From Oxalobacteraceae bacterium OTU3CINTB1 (GTDB lineage: Bacteria > Pseudomonadota > Gammaproteobacteria > Burkholderiales > Burkholderiaceae_D): 64,000 nt of DNA. Position 1 is the first letter of the stretch; every line of letters begins with the position of its first letter. Below the pieces are notes generated by a model, which was not told the DNA's origin, searched no databases, and was given only the letters and a program-made list of their open reading frames with translations. The stretch covers positions 1 to 64,000 of the forward strand of contig CP099652.1 in the NCBI GenBank assembly GCA_024123955.1, written 5' to 3'. The position numbers and the translations under genes were made by a program. This document shows, piece by piece, positions 10,964-21,700 of this stretch.

Positions 10964-12037
10964 TTACTTCACGGGCCGCACACGAATCGAACTGGTCAAC
11001 CGGTCCCAGATCGCGACAGCTTCTTCATCGGTTACGCTCGGCTTGATCCCACCGATTTCATTACCTTTGATCCCAGTGTGAAATTCAAGGTCCAGCAAAG
11101 GCAGGATGGGATTTTTCGGCTCGCCTTGGCTAACGAACAAAAATTCGTGGGACTCACCCTCATGCTCTTGAGCGGGCTTACGCGCGAGCATCTCGAAGCC
11201 TCGCCACTTACCGATGACACGAGGTCCACGACGAAAGACCTTAATGCGGCTGAACCAGCCTTCGCTGCCCGCGCGCCTCGCGATATCCTCAGCCTGTCTC
11301 AAGCGAGGCTCGAGCGCATCCGACTCAACGAATCTGCTTTTTTTGGTGACAGAAATCGAGAGTTGAACATCTGGGAATTCTGCCAATCGAATTCCCAAGC
11401 TGTGTGATTCGAAGCTGTCAATTTTGGGGCCAGCTATGAATCCGGCCTCTATGCATGCACCAGGCTCATCAGGTATTTCGAGAGCGCCACGTGATCTCAG
11501 TGACGAAGCGATGGTGTTCATGCCCGCTACCGCTGCGTCCCGCTCCTCAGCGGTTGGGTCAGCTTGTTGGATAAATAAGTCGTCATTTTTGCGGACAAAG
11601 GAGTCGATTCTATAAATGCGACTACTAACTTTACTGACGCCGAAGACCATTTTTTGTCCAGGTACAACCCCAGCAAGAACGCTCCCCACCAAGGAATCTT
11701 TATCAAGCAAGCGACCACTAGCCGATATTTTCTCTTCCTCTACTTCAGCTAATCGCTCAGCAATGATAGCGTCCAGTTGGTCACCTTTGCCCGGATGAGA
11801 GCTGACAGGCCATGGTAGGTCGGTGGGGCCGAATATGACATCTGCTTGCGCTGGGACATCAATCAGGAATCGTCCAAAACAAATTGTTTTGGTCTCAACA
11901 AAAAGTCCATCAATCCGAGGCGAGGGCATATCTGCTCCATGTGAGGGCCACGCGTAATAGGCAACAAGGCCAAACAATCCCAATACGATAGCGACAGTTG
12001 AGACTGACAGTCTGAATACACTCCGGAATTTATACAT
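10964..12037 (-). CDS. tli4: Tli4-type T6SS immunity protein
   Basis: The 357-residue protein has an N-terminal membrane anchor or signal (VSTVAIVLGLFGLVAYYAW, about 11-29) and then a periplasmic domain starting FVETKTICFGRFLIDVPAQAD, which matches the Tli4 N-terminal family pattern; the second half (DEPGACIEAGFIAG onward) fits the Tli4 C-terminal domain. Tli4 proteins protect the producing cell from Tle4 phospholipases in the periplasm. The gene starts 8 bp after the stop of the lipase gene, as expected for an effector-immunity pair. Assignment rests on motif recognition and context. Confidence 0.85.
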   Translation of the reverse strand: MYKFRSVFRLSVSTVAIVLGLFGLVAYYAWPSHGADMPSPRIDGLFVETKTICFGRFLIDVPAQADVIFGPTDLPWPVSSHPGKGDQLDAIIAERLAEVEEEKISASGRLLDKDSLVGSVLAGVVPGQKMVFGVSKVSSRIYRIDSFVRKNDDLFIQQADPTAEERDAAVAGMNTIASSLRSRGALEIPDEPGACIEAGFIAGPKIDSFESHSLGIRLAEFPDVQLSISVTKKSRFVESDALEPRLRQAEDIARRAGSEGWFSRIKVFRRGPRVIGKWRGFEMLARKPAQEHEGESHEFLFVSQGEPKNPILPLLDLEFHTGIKGNEIGGIKPSVTDEEAVAIWDRLTSSIRVRPVK

Positions 12038-12045
12038 CGCGGTTT

Positions 12046-13770
12046 CTACCTCAAGCTGCCAATGATCCGGCTTAAGCTGTACAAGGTCGAATCACTAGCG
12101 TGTTTATCCCCGTAGCTGGCCTGATGTTCATAGCCAACTTGTCGAAAAACACCCTTAAATTTTCCACTTAAAAACTGATGTTCAGCGGAACGCAAAGGAA
12201 CGGTTTGATCGCCCAAGCCGAAACTCTTACCTAACGAGACAACGACGACACCGGGCGTATACAAGGGAGACGACTCTATGCCATCAATCGAGTACCCAAC
12301 GTTCGAGTCATCCACTTCACCGGATTTGGATAGTTCCAGCCGGCCGTGCCCACTATCTGCCGCGATCTTCAACGCCTGCCAATTTCCCGCTTTCTGTCGC
12401 TGATCCAATTCCCATACAACACCTTCCCATGACGGCCGGGACGGATCAGCGCCGTAGTGTGCATACGAGAGCTGGTGGTACGTGTTTTCGATTGTTGAGT
12501 GAAACTGGTCCGCACCGTTTAGCAGCTCACAGGTCCTCTGGAAAGTACAGTCAATCAGGTCGGCAGGATTTATCCAGGCTTCCCTAAGAAGGCCAAACCA
12601 TTTATCACGCAATTTGTAAATTTCGTTGTACGGATCCGCACTTTTAGGAAGGCTATGAAGAAGTATTCCTTTTTGTCGGATCTCTAGCCAGCCATTCCCA
12701 TAGGCTCGACTCGGCAACAGCTCTAGTCCTCCCTGAGCGTTTGCGAGAACTGCGGTGACTTCCGAGCCAAAATTGCCCAGTACCTTAGGAGCCGGGTCGA
12801 GGCCACCGTACGCCTCCTCGAAGCCGCAACGCATGCGCTTGTAAGCTGCTGGCGCGCCGGTTGCAGGCATTGCCCCATGAACGATGCCTAGAACTTCAGA
12901 GACTAGTCCACCATATTTTGGATGGATCAGCGCGCGAGCGACCAACCCTCCCATCGAGTGGGTCATTAAAATCACTTGGTCGCATTCATAACCTTGATCT
13001 TTGTATTTTTTTATCAGCGCGCGAATCCGCACACTCATCTTCTTTGCCGAATCGGCGTTGGATTCCAGCCAGTTGTAGCCCATCGCGTGGACCGGAAACC
13101 AGTAGCCACTTACAGCAGCAATATGCTCCTTCTCCAATAGGGCCTTCAAACCTAACTCAGTTGGGGAGCCCCATTCGGTAGGCTTGGTCTTAAACACCCT
13201 TCCCCACTGCGCCAGCAGCCAACCGTGATTAAACGCTAGCTCACATCTTTCTAGAATCGCACGATAGCTACCGAAATAAACCTCCCCCCAGCCGCGCTCC
13301 CGAGCTTTCATCTCCTTGGTTTTAGGGTTTTGTACTCCGACCGGATCGTCGGTTAGAAGCGGACTATCAATGCCAGGATTTAACAGTACCCTGATAGTTC
13401 CAATGTCATGCCGAGCGGCTGCGGTCTCCGATTTATCCCCCGTCGGATTGCTATCAGGCTGATAGATATCTACTTCGGTTGTCCTCGGGTCCAACTGGAG
13501 CTGCCGTCTTGCCGCAGAAGCATTTACCAATGCTAATGCCTCGCCTGTTCGGTCAGGCCGCCATGCGATGTTGTTCTTCTTTTTCAACTGTGCTTGGCGT
13601 GGTGCGCTTAGACGCAGGTTCGATCCCATGATGCCTGGTATAAACACGATAGGAAGCACTTTTTTTGGCGGAACACTCACCTTCTGAGGTTGCTTATCTT
13701 CCTTCGGTGTGCAGCAACCATCAGCTTTAACGACGTCATGAGTGGCACGGACAGGTATTTGATTTGCCAT
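12046..13770 (-). CDS. tle4: T6SS lipase effector, Tle4-like alpha/beta hydrolase
   Basis: The 574-residue protein contains the lipase start block VLPIVFIPGIMGSNLR (about 38-53) and the nucleophile elbow MTHSMGGLVARA with Ser 272. The segment FGLGDQTVPLRSAEHQF near residue 525 would supply the acid, and the later HQAS a candidate catalytic His. This is the alpha/beta-hydrolase pattern of phospholipase effectors (Tle family), which attack membranes of target cells. There is no signal peptide, consistent with T6SS delivery. It lies 8 bp after vgrG and 8 bp before a Tli4-type immunity gene, which is why I favour Tle4 over other Tle classes. Substrate is not determined. Confidence 0.85.
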   Translation of the reverse strand: MANQIPVRATHDVVKADGCCTPKEDKQPQKVSVPPKKVLPIVFIPGIMGSNLRLSAPRQAQLKKKNNIAWRPDRTGEALALVNASAARRQLQLDPRTTEVDIYQPDSNPTGDKSETAAARHDIGTIRVLLNPGIDSPLLTDDPVGVQNPKTKEMKARERGWGEVYFGSYRAILERCELAFNHGWLLAQWGRVFKTKPTEWGSPTELGLKALLEKEHIAAVSGYWFPVHAMGYNWLESNADSAKKMSVRIRALIKKYKDQGYECDQVILMTHSMGGLVARALIHPKYGGLVSEVLGIVHGAMPATGAPAAYKRMRCGFEEAYGGLDPAPKVLGNFGSEVTAVLANAQGGLELLPSRAYGNGWLEIRQKGILLHSLPKSADPYNEIYKLRDKWFGLLREAWINPADLIDCTFQRTCELLNGADQFHSTIENTYHQLSYAHYGADPSRPSWEGVVWELDQRQKAGNWQALKIAADSGHGRLELSKSGEVDDSNVGYSIDGIESSPLYTPGVVVVSLGKSFGLGDQTVPLRSAEHQFLSGKFKGVFRQVGYEHQASYGDKHASDSTLYSLSRIIGSLR

Positions 13771-13778
13771 GTTGAGTC

Positions 13779-16571
13779 CTAATCCAAAAGTTCGATCACA
13801 TATTTTGCAAAGGATGTTTTGGAGGTAAATTTCTCCGTCAGGCCTTGTTCATTTGTCTTACCTTCAAAAACCTGGCCGTCTTCTAGCGTAATGCGATAAC
13901 GTTTCGCCGCCAGCGGCTCATCGGTTATGAGATCGGTGACAAGAACATGCTGATCGTGTTCGACATCCATCTTGGGCAGACTCAGGTTCACCGGAGAGCC
14001 GCTTCCACCACTTTCATGGCTAAATTTCGATGACTTGATCGTGTGGGCGCCGCTGCTCTGCTGGGTGATTGAACCGCCACCGAAGTCAACTTGACAGCCT
14101 TGCGCCACAAACTTTACTGCCGGTGATTGCAATTCAATCCCTTCGTTGGCAATCAGTTTGATGCGCTTTAACGAAGTGATCTCGATGTCGCCATCCTGGG
14201 CTTGGATGCGAATGTTTCCACTTGCCGCAATCAACTTGATGCCGAGCTTAAAGGCAAACACGCTCACGCCTTGAGTCGCGCGAAGCATCAGATTGGCGCC
14301 AGTTGAAAGTCTCGCATTTTCGGCGCTTGTTATATCTACAGACGACTTTCCCGACAGCCCTAGCGCTTTTTCGCTTCCGATGAAAGTTCCATCAGTCGAA
14401 CATATGGCAACGAGGGGTTTGCCTCCTTGTGCCATAGCTTGGTTCCCTTTAGAAGGGTGGCCGCTATCCCAACCGCCGATGTTATCCACTAGCGCTGTAA
14501 ACTCTGAACCCCCAGCAGAATCTTCGGCGAGCTTTTCAGCAAGGCTTGCAAGTTGCCCGGACACTTGCCGCGCCATCTCCGCATTGCTGATGAGTTCTTC
14601 CCTGCTTAACAGCCGCCCCCCTGCGTCTGTCCGCTGACTCGCATTGATCAGAACTCCTTTGACTGCGCGAATCGAGATAGCTTTCTCGCTGCGCAACTCT
14701 GCTCCCTCTCCCCGTGGCTCACCGACACTATTTGCTCTAGGTTGGGTGAGGTAACCTAGGTTCAGTTGTGTATTGCCGTGTTCGCTGGCCAGTTGCGCGC
14801 TGATTTGCCCGCTCGTATCATCGAAAAGCAACTGGTTAGAACGCGCGCCTTGCACTTCGCGGCTCTTGATTCCAGAAAGGTAGCGATTGCCAGGCAGATC
14901 TCCAATATTGCTCAACGCAGGCGGCTGCGCCTGCTGGTTGTAGAGCTGCCCCACGATCACCGGCTTGTCAGGATCGCCGCCAAGAAAATTAACCAGCACC
15001 TCCGTCCCCACACGCGGCAGGCCAATAGTTCCGCACTGCGCCACGCTGCCCGGCCCATTCCCCGCCCAATTCGACGCCACGCGCACCCAGGCCGAGTCGC
15101 TGTCGTCATTCGATACCCCCGAACCATCTGCATGCACATGATCCGCCGCCCGCGTACCCGGGAACCGAATCTTCACCCTCCCCATCTGATCGCAATACAC
15201 CTCCTCGCCCTTCGGGCCGACGACGATCGCGCTTTGCATCAGCGCCTGCGGCAGGTCGGTGCGCGCGTCGTACGCCGGCACGATCTTCACGCCGCGCCGC
15301 ACCGCCGTGAACTGGACATGCATGCGCAGCGCGCCGGACGCCATCCTGTCCGCTATCTCCTTCTGCGTCTGCGGCTCCTGCGCGCTCTGCGTCCAGCGGC
15401 TGCGCGAGAACAGGCGCTCCACGCGTTCGGCCAGCGCCTTGGGCAGGTTGTTCTGCGCGTTTACCTGCAAGGCCGTGACGACGAAGTCGCGTTCCTCGCG
15501 CGGGTGCTGGTCCACCTCCGGATGCCCGCTCAGGGTGAAGTACTCGCCTGCGCACAGATCCCGCACGCTGCCTTCGCCGTGGAAGCACTTCGATTCGAGA
15601 TCGTGGCGCGTCATGTGCAGCCTGCCAAGGCGGCACAAGTCGTCGACGTCGTCGCCGGCGTGCGGCATCATCACCTGGTAGTCATCCAGGCTGGCGGCCA
15701 GCTCATTGCCGCTGACGCCCTGATCGACGCCGCTGCTGGTCTGGGCCATCATGTAATCCGATCCTTGCGGGTGGCGGTAGTCCCAGCTGTGCCGCGTCAC
15801 CACGCCCGGTTGCAGGGTGCGCACCGCGCCCCACGAGGTGATCGTGTCGCGCTGCTCGGTGCCGGCGTCGCGGTGGTAGCGGATGGTGCCGGCGACGTTC
15901 TGGCGAAGGCTGTCGGCGCTGTTGAACAGCACCAGCGTGTGCGTCGGCACCTGGCCATTGGCCTCGGCGCGCACGTACCAGCCGATGCCGCTGCGCTTGA
16001 GCAGGCGGCGGATGAAGGCGGCGTCCGATTCGTTGTGCTGCATGGTGAATTCGCGCTTGGGGTATTGCTGCAGATGGAAAGCCTCGTCCACTTCGTCCAT
16101 GAAGCAGACACCGAGCGTGGAGCTTTTTTGCCGCCATTCCTGGAGAATCTGCCGCACGATCTCCACTTCATCCATCTGGCGGAACACGCGCGTGTTGATG
16201 CGCTTTTCCAGGATCGCCAAGGCGTCGCGCAGCACCAGCTGGTAGCTGGCCAGGCCGCCGTCGCTGTCGCCGGAACTGGCTTCGGTGACGATGCCGCAGA
16301 CGCTGCGCAAATCTCCCTGGTCGGTGACGAATTGCAGTGCGGCCGGCACGGCGATCAGCTGCTTCAATGGCAGCGTGGCGTTGGACGATACGCACAGCAC
16401 GCGGTAGTCGATGCCGCCACACAGCGTCTCGGTGCCGAACACGCGCTGCGGCAGCAGCATGTCGTCGTTGACGCCGCCCGGCAGATCGAGCTTGAGCCGG
16501 ATCGGCCGGTTGAAGGTGACCAGTTCCTTGGGCATGCTCATGAAGCTGAAAAAGTCTTTATCGCGTTCCAC
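13779..16571 (-). CDS. vgrG: VgrG spike protein (TssI) with C-terminal TTR-like extension
   Basis: VgrG forms the trimeric T6SS spike. The 930 residues have gp27-like domains at the N-terminus (YRVLCVSSNATLPLKQLIAV, FTMQHNESDAAFIRRLLKR), a gp5/OB region with GRVKIRFPGTRA and RVGTEVLVNFLGGDPDKPVIVG, and a DUF2345 beta-helix. The end (about 875-930) reads VTDLITDEPLAAKRYRITLE and looks like a transthyretin-type (TTR) domain; such tails dock lipase effectors in characterised systems (Tle1 on enteroaggregative E. coli VgrG). The lipase gene begins 8 bp downstream, so this VgrG is its likely carrier. tssF lies 37 bp upstream. Confidence 0.96.
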   Translation of the reverse strand: MERDKDFFSFMSMPKELVTFNRPIRLKLDLPGGVNDDMLLPQRVFGTETLCGGIDYRVLCVSSNATLPLKQLIAVPAALQFVTDQGDLRSVCGIVTEASSGDSDGGLASYQLVLRDALAILEKRINTRVFRQMDEVEIVRQILQEWRQKSSTLGVCFMDEVDEAFHLQQYPKREFTMQHNESDAAFIRRLLKRSGIGWYVRAEANGQVPTHTLVLFNSADSLRQNVAGTIRYHRDAGTEQRDTITSWGAVRTLQPGVVTRHSWDYRHPQGSDYMMAQTSSGVDQGVSGNELAASLDDYQVMMPHAGDDVDDLCRLGRLHMTRHDLESKCFHGEGSVRDLCAGEYFTLSGHPEVDQHPREERDFVVTALQVNAQNNLPKALAERVERLFSRSRWTQSAQEPQTQKEIADRMASGALRMHVQFTAVRRGVKIVPAYDARTDLPQALMQSAIVVGPKGEEVYCDQMGRVKIRFPGTRAADHVHADGSGVSNDDSDSAWVRVASNWAGNGPGSVAQCGTIGLPRVGTEVLVNFLGGDPDKPVIVGQLYNQQAQPPALSNIGDLPGNRYLSGIKSREVQGARSNQLLFDDTSGQISAQLASEHGNTQLNLGYLTQPRANSVGEPRGEGAELRSEKAISIRAVKGVLINASQRTDAGGRLLSREELISNAEMARQVSGQLASLAEKLAEDSAGGSEFTALVDNIGGWDSGHPSKGNQAMAQGGKPLVAICSTDGTFIGSEKALGLSGKSSVDITSAENARLSTGANLMLRATQGVSVFAFKLGIKLIAASGNIRIQAQDGDIEITSLKRIKLIANEGIELQSPAVKFVAQGCQVDFGGGSITQQSSGAHTIKSSKFSHESGGSGSPVNLSLPKMDVEHDQHVLVTDLITDEPLAAKRYRITLEDGQVFEGKTNEQGLTEKFTSKTSFAKYVIELLD

Positions 16572-16608
16572 GGTTGCTCCTCTGGTTTGCGGCGGATGTG
16601 GCGGAAGG

Positions 16609-18447
16609 TCAGGCCAGCGGCAAGGCGCCGCTGCGCGGTGCGCATCGCAGCACTTCCTTGCCGCTGGCTTGGGAGACGATCACCAGCTGGGTGTAGCTGT
16701 TCAAGTGGACGGTCAGGCTAAACAGGTGGTCCAGCACCTGGGCGAAGACGTGGACGCCGGTGTCGGCGTACGCCGCTTCGTCCAGGGTGGCCGTCACTTC
16801 GATCCCGCGCAGGTAGGCGCTGTCGCTGGCCGTCCGCATCCAGGCCGAGGACGGACGGTGCGACAGGCCGGCGATGCCTTCGATCTGACGCTGGGCGATG
16901 GCGTTGTCGCGCTGCGCGTACAGCCGCAGCGTCGCGGCCAGCGCGGGCAGGCCTTCCTGCGTGAGCGTGCGGTGGTTCGGCGCCAAATGGGCGATCAGCC
17001 CCCATAGCCTGTTGTCGTGCGATGCCTGCGGATGCGACATGGTCGGGCGGAGCAGCATGCGGATCGGGAAGTTACCGGTGGATTTGACGGCGCGCAGGTC
17101 GCCGTCGGTCCGTCCGCACTGGAGGTTTTGCGGCAGGTTGCGGTTGGTGCAGGTGACTTGTACCGATGCCGTGCCGTCTTCCATCCGCAGTGGCGCCAGT
17201 TCCTGGTCGACCAGCGTCAGCGAGACACCGTGGTCGGTACCGCCGCCAAGATCGTCACGCTGCTCGAGCCAGTAGTGGCCTTTCCCGCTGGACGCCCCCT
17301 GGCGCAGTGAGTAGTACGGCGAGAAGTCCTGGATGCTGCTGCCCTGCTGCAGTTTCCTCACCAGCTGCACCGCGTCGACGCTGTAAATCTCGCAGTCGCC
17401 GGGCGGTACCGCGTCCAGCACCACCGGGTAGCTGCGGCGCGCGGCGACAGCGCGGATTAACATGGGCCTGGCCGCCTTGTCGAACAGGTTGACGATCGGT
17501 GTGCAGCCGAGCACCAGATTCGCTTCGGTCAGTGTGCGCAGCACGCGCGCGGCTTGTGTGGCGGGACCGACGCCGGCCAGCGCCAGGCGCAGTGTCAGCC
17601 GGGTGCAGTCGATGGGGATGGCGGTGGTCAGGGCGCCAAGGTCGATGTCGAAGAAGTCGAATTTTTCGGGGAAGGCGAAGTACTCGCTAAGCAGCCGATA
17701 CGCGCCGTGTTCGGACGGTGCGGCCGGCAGCAACGCTTCGTCGTCGGCAAAGCCCACCGGTGCGATGGGCGGCTTGGCCAGCATGCGCCATTGGCTGGCG
17801 GCCTCCACGCAGGCGCAGGCGGTACGCATGAACAGCGCGTCGCGCAAGGCGGCGCGCAGCGTGGCATCGGCGTCGATGAAGACGCGCATGGTGCTCAGGC
17901 CCTCCAGCGCCAGGCCGCGCGCGACGCCCGTGCTGTCGATCGTGATGCAGATGGCGGCGCCGGCGTCGGGCGGCAGCGCCATCGTCGACGGTACCTGGAT
18001 GTGCGGTTCGAACCATGCCGCGCCGATGGCGACCGGGGCGACCGTGGCGTCGTAAACGGTGCGAAAGCCGCAGCTGACGGCGCTGGGCGCCAGCGATTTC
18101 ATGGCGGCGCCGCGCGGCAGCACGGCGACGCTGCTGACCGAGTTTTTCGGCGCGCCGCTGTAGTCGATGCGGGCGATCGAGCACGATGGCATCGGCCGAA
18201 GGTGGTGCGGGTACAGCATGCCGAGCAGTGCTTCGGTGAAGCCGGAGTGGCCGTCGTCCAGCCGCTTGGCGACGCTGGCGTTGAGGAAGGCGGAGGACTG
18301 GATCAGGCGTTCCACCTGGGGATCGGCACAGGTCTCGCCGCGTATCTGCAGGCTGCCGGCCAGCTGGGGATACCGGCCGGCGAACTCGGCGCCGGCGCGG
18401 CGCAGCTGGCTCAGTTCCCGTTCGAAGTACGGCAGTAGTTTTTCCAT
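16609..18447 (-). CDS. tssF: T6SS baseplate subunit TssF (ImpG/VasA)
   Basis: TssF is a wedge component of the T6SS baseplate, where it pairs with TssG and TssK. The protein starts MEKLLPYFERELSQLRRAGA and continues with FAGRYPQLAGSLQI, SAFLNASVAKRLDD and LLGMLYPHHLRPMPS, all characteristic of the family; the end ASGKEVLRCAPRSGALPLA is also family-typical. I use the ATG at 18447, which gives 612 residues; the frame stays open to 18492. It is notable that tssG and the rest of the core cluster are not beside it: the neighbours are only vgrG and cargo genes. Confidence 0.93.
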   Translation of the reverse strand: MEKLLPYFERELSQLRRAGAEFAGRYPQLAGSLQIRGETCADPQVERLIQSSAFLNASVAKRLDDGHSGFTEALLGMLYPHHLRPMPSCSIARIDYSGAPKNSVSSVAVLPRGAAMKSLAPSAVSCGFRTVYDATVAPVAIGAAWFEPHIQVPSTMALPPDAGAAICITIDSTGVARGLALEGLSTMRVFIDADATLRAALRDALFMRTACACVEAASQWRMLAKPPIAPVGFADDEALLPAAPSEHGAYRLLSEYFAFPEKFDFFDIDLGALTTAIPIDCTRLTLRLALAGVGPATQAARVLRTLTEANLVLGCTPIVNLFDKAARPMLIRAVAARRSYPVVLDAVPPGDCEIYSVDAVQLVRKLQQGSSIQDFSPYYSLRQGASSGKGHYWLEQRDDLGGGTDHGVSLTLVDQELAPLRMEDGTASVQVTCTNRNLPQNLQCGRTDGDLRAVKSTGNFPIRMLLRPTMSHPQASHDNRLWGLIAHLAPNHRTLTQEGLPALAATLRLYAQRDNAIAQRQIEGIAGLSHRPSSAWMRTASDSAYLRGIEVTATLDEAAYADTGVHVFAQVLDHLFSLTVHLNSYTQLVIVSQASGKEVLRCAPRSGALPLA

Positions 18448-18720
18448 CGCGGCATCCATCGCAAAGTGGGTAGCTTCAATGCCTGAAGGCAACGAGCGGA
18501 CTGCACAGGATGTCGATCATGTCATGGCGCCGAGGGGGAGTTTTTGAGGTGCCGCAATGTGCCGGAGTCAACGACGGAAACGCAACACGCCAGTGTCGAG
18601 GCACAGCTGAGCACGATTCAAATCACTCTTGTAAATATGCAAATTCTAGGGTGTAATCTTGTTTGGATTGCATCACGTCAGTCGCTTTTCCCCAGCGCCA
18701 TGCATCGGAGTGTGAGTCAC
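18448..18720. promoter_or_regulatory. Divergent promoter region between tssF and the second vgrG
   Basis: About 270 bp separate the two divergent T6SS gene groups, so both promoters should lie here. The right-hand part is AT-richer (around 18615-18665). A GGAG sequence stands about 9 nt before the ATG at 18721 and defines the vgrG start. I cannot assign specific promoter hexamers. Confidence 0.4.
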
Positions 18721-21700
18721 ATGTCAGAACCGATTCCATCACAGTCAGGCGAGTCCGACCCGCTCGCTTTGCTCGCCGGTTTTTCGCAGGGCACGCGGCT
18801 GCTCAAGCTCACCACGCCGCTCGGCGGCGACGTGCTGCTGGCCGAATGCGTGCGCGGCGAGGAAGGCATCGGCACGGGCTTCAGCTTCAAGATCGCCGCG
18901 CTGTCGACCGACGCCGCCATTTCGCTCAAGTCGCTGATCGGCCAGCCGGTGCTGCTGGAGTTGATGACCGCCGCCAGCCGCGACCAGCTGCGGCCGTTCC
19001 ACGGCCATGTCACCGCCATCGACATGGCCGGCGCCAACGGCGGCTTCGCCCGCTACAACCTCACCGTCGAACCCTGGACCGCCTTCCTCGCGCGCGGACG
19101 CGACAGCCGCATCTTCCAGGACATGACGGTGTTCGACATCCTCGATACCGTCTTTAACGCCTACCAGGGCCAGGGCAAGCTGGTGCCGGCCTGGCGCTTC
19201 GACATCCTCGACAGCGCCGTCTATCCCAAGCGCAGCATCACCACCCAGTACCAGGAAAGCGACCTCGCCTTCGCCCGGCGGCTTATGCACGAGGAAGGCC
19301 TGTTCCATTACTTCGAGCACAGCGGCGACGCCGCCAGTCCCGGCCTGGGCAGCCACACGATGGTCATTGCCGACCACAATGGCAGCTTCAAGCCCAACGC
19401 GCAGGCCAGCATCGCGTTCAGCCAGCCCGGCGCGACCATGAAACAGGACACGCTGGACCGTTGGCGCACCGAGCTGCGCCTGCAAACCAACGCCGTCGAA
19501 CTGAGCAGCTGGGACTACCGCTCGCTCGACACGCGCGCCGTCAGCGCAGCCAGCGCGGACGGCGGCGACGGCGCGCCGCTGGTCAGCCGCGACGCGCCCG
19601 GGGCCTACGCCTACCAGTCGCGCGAACAAGGCCAGCGCATCGCCGACAATCAGTTGCAGGCCTTCGAGGCCAGCAAGGAGATCCATGTCGGCGCCGGCAC
19701 TGTGCGCACGCTCGCGCCCGGCACCACGTTCGCCCTCACCGGCCAGGCCCAGTTCGATCTGGCCGGCAGCGACGACGAGCGCAGCTTCCTGGTGGTGCGC
19801 ACCGTGCACCTGATGCACAACAATCTCAGCGCGGAGCTGAAGTCGACCCTGATGCAGCGGCTTGGCGAAGGCGCACTCGACGCGCTGATTGGCAAGGAGG
19901 AGAAGACCAGTCTGCACGCGGTCGGCAAAGCGATGGGCGAGCGCCCGTTGTACCGGGTCCGCATCGATGCGATCCGCAGCAATATTCCATACCGCTCCAG
20001 CGGCACGGACGCGCACGGCCAGCTGCTCCATCCGCGCCCGACCATTCACGGCCAGCAGACCGCCATCGTGGTTGGCCCGCCCGGCGCGCCGATTCACACC
20101 GACCGCGACCACCGCGTGAAAGTGCAGTTCCACTGGCAGCGCGGCGCGCAAAGCCACAGCCGCTTGGCGCATCCGATGCCCGACGGTCACACCGGCGCGC
20201 CCGGTGACGACCAGGCCGGCACGTGGGTGCGCGTGGCCACGCCGATGGCGCCGGTGGCCGGCGCCAACTGGGGCAGCAGCGCCCTGCCCCGCATCGGCCA
20301 GGAAGTGCTGATCGATTTCCTGGAGGGGAACATCGACCGGCCGGTGGTGCTCGGCACCGTCTACAACGGACGCGGCCAGGCGGATGCGCAGCACAATCAG
20401 GTGGCCGGCGGCGCCGGCGTGGCGACCGGCAACGCGCCCGCCTGGTTCCCCGGCGAGGCCGGCGGACACGCACACCCGGCGGCACTGTCGGGCATGAAGA
20501 CGCAGGCGATCCAGTCCAGTCAGGGCGGCAGCGGCGCCTATAACCAGTTGGTGTTCGACGACAGCCCGGGGCAGTCACGTCTTGGTCTACAGAGACATGC
20601 GACAGCGCACCAGGGCACGGCTGAGTTGAATCTCGGCCACCTCCTGCATCAAAGCGACAACCAGCGGCTGAACGCGGCCGGCTTCGGCGCCGAGCTTAAG
20701 ACCGAGCACAGCATTGCCGTGCGGGCCGGCAAAGGTGTTCTGCTATCGACCGACGCGCGCGGAAGCGCCACCGGCAGCCAGATGGATTCGAAAGAGGCCA
20801 TCACGCAGCTGGAGGAAAGCGTGCAGCTGCAAACCGATCTCGACGAGATGGCGCAGAAGCACAGCACGTTGACGGTCGGCGGCAAGGCCCCCGCAACCGG
20901 GCAGGCAACGCCGCTGCCCGCCATCGCCCAGCTCAAACGCAGCATGGACGTGCTGGGCGCGGTGGAATCGGACGTGCCGGCCTACAGCGAGCCGCATCTG
21001 CAATTGAGTTCGCCGGCGGGTCTCGCAGCCAACACGCCGGCCAACGCGGTGCTAGGCGCAGCAGGCAGCAGTTTGACCGCCGGCTACGATATCAATTTGG
21101 CGTCCCAGCGCAACAACTACGCGAGCGTGAAGGAAGGCATCAAGTTCTTCACCTACGGCAAGGCGACCAATGCGCAGAAGCCCAACCAGGAGGTGGGCAT
21201 CCGCGTGCACGCGGCCAGCGGCAAGGTCAGCAGCCAGAGCCAGGCCGACGAGACCAGGCTGACGGCCGACAAGGCGCTCACCGTCGCCAGCACGGCCAAG
21301 GGCATCACCGTGGCCGGCAAAGAGCATGTGCGGCTGACCGCGCAAGGCGCGCATCTCAAGCTTGAGGGCGGCAACATCGAGCTGCACGGGCCGGGCAAGA
21401 TCGAGTTCAAGGCCAGCATGAAGGAGTTGGCGGGGCCGATGAGCGCGACACCGTCGCTGCCGGCCTTGCCGCAGGCGGCCGATCTCGATAACTCGATCGA
21501 GATCCTGTTCCATTACGACGATCTGGCGCCCATCCCCGGCGCCGCCTACAAGGTCACGTTCGAGAATGGCACCGTGCGCGAAGGCAAGCTCGATGACAAA
21601 GGGCACGCCTTGCTGACCGGTACGCCGCCGGGCGAGTATGTGGTGGAGTATGGCGACGATCCGCGTCCGTGGAAGCCGCCTGAGGAAGAAACGCCGGAGT

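Noticed and set aside
14766-16721. A 651-residue open frame antisense to vgrG
   Set aside because: Arg/His/Ala-rich shadow of the vgrG coding strand without motifs or ribosome binding site.
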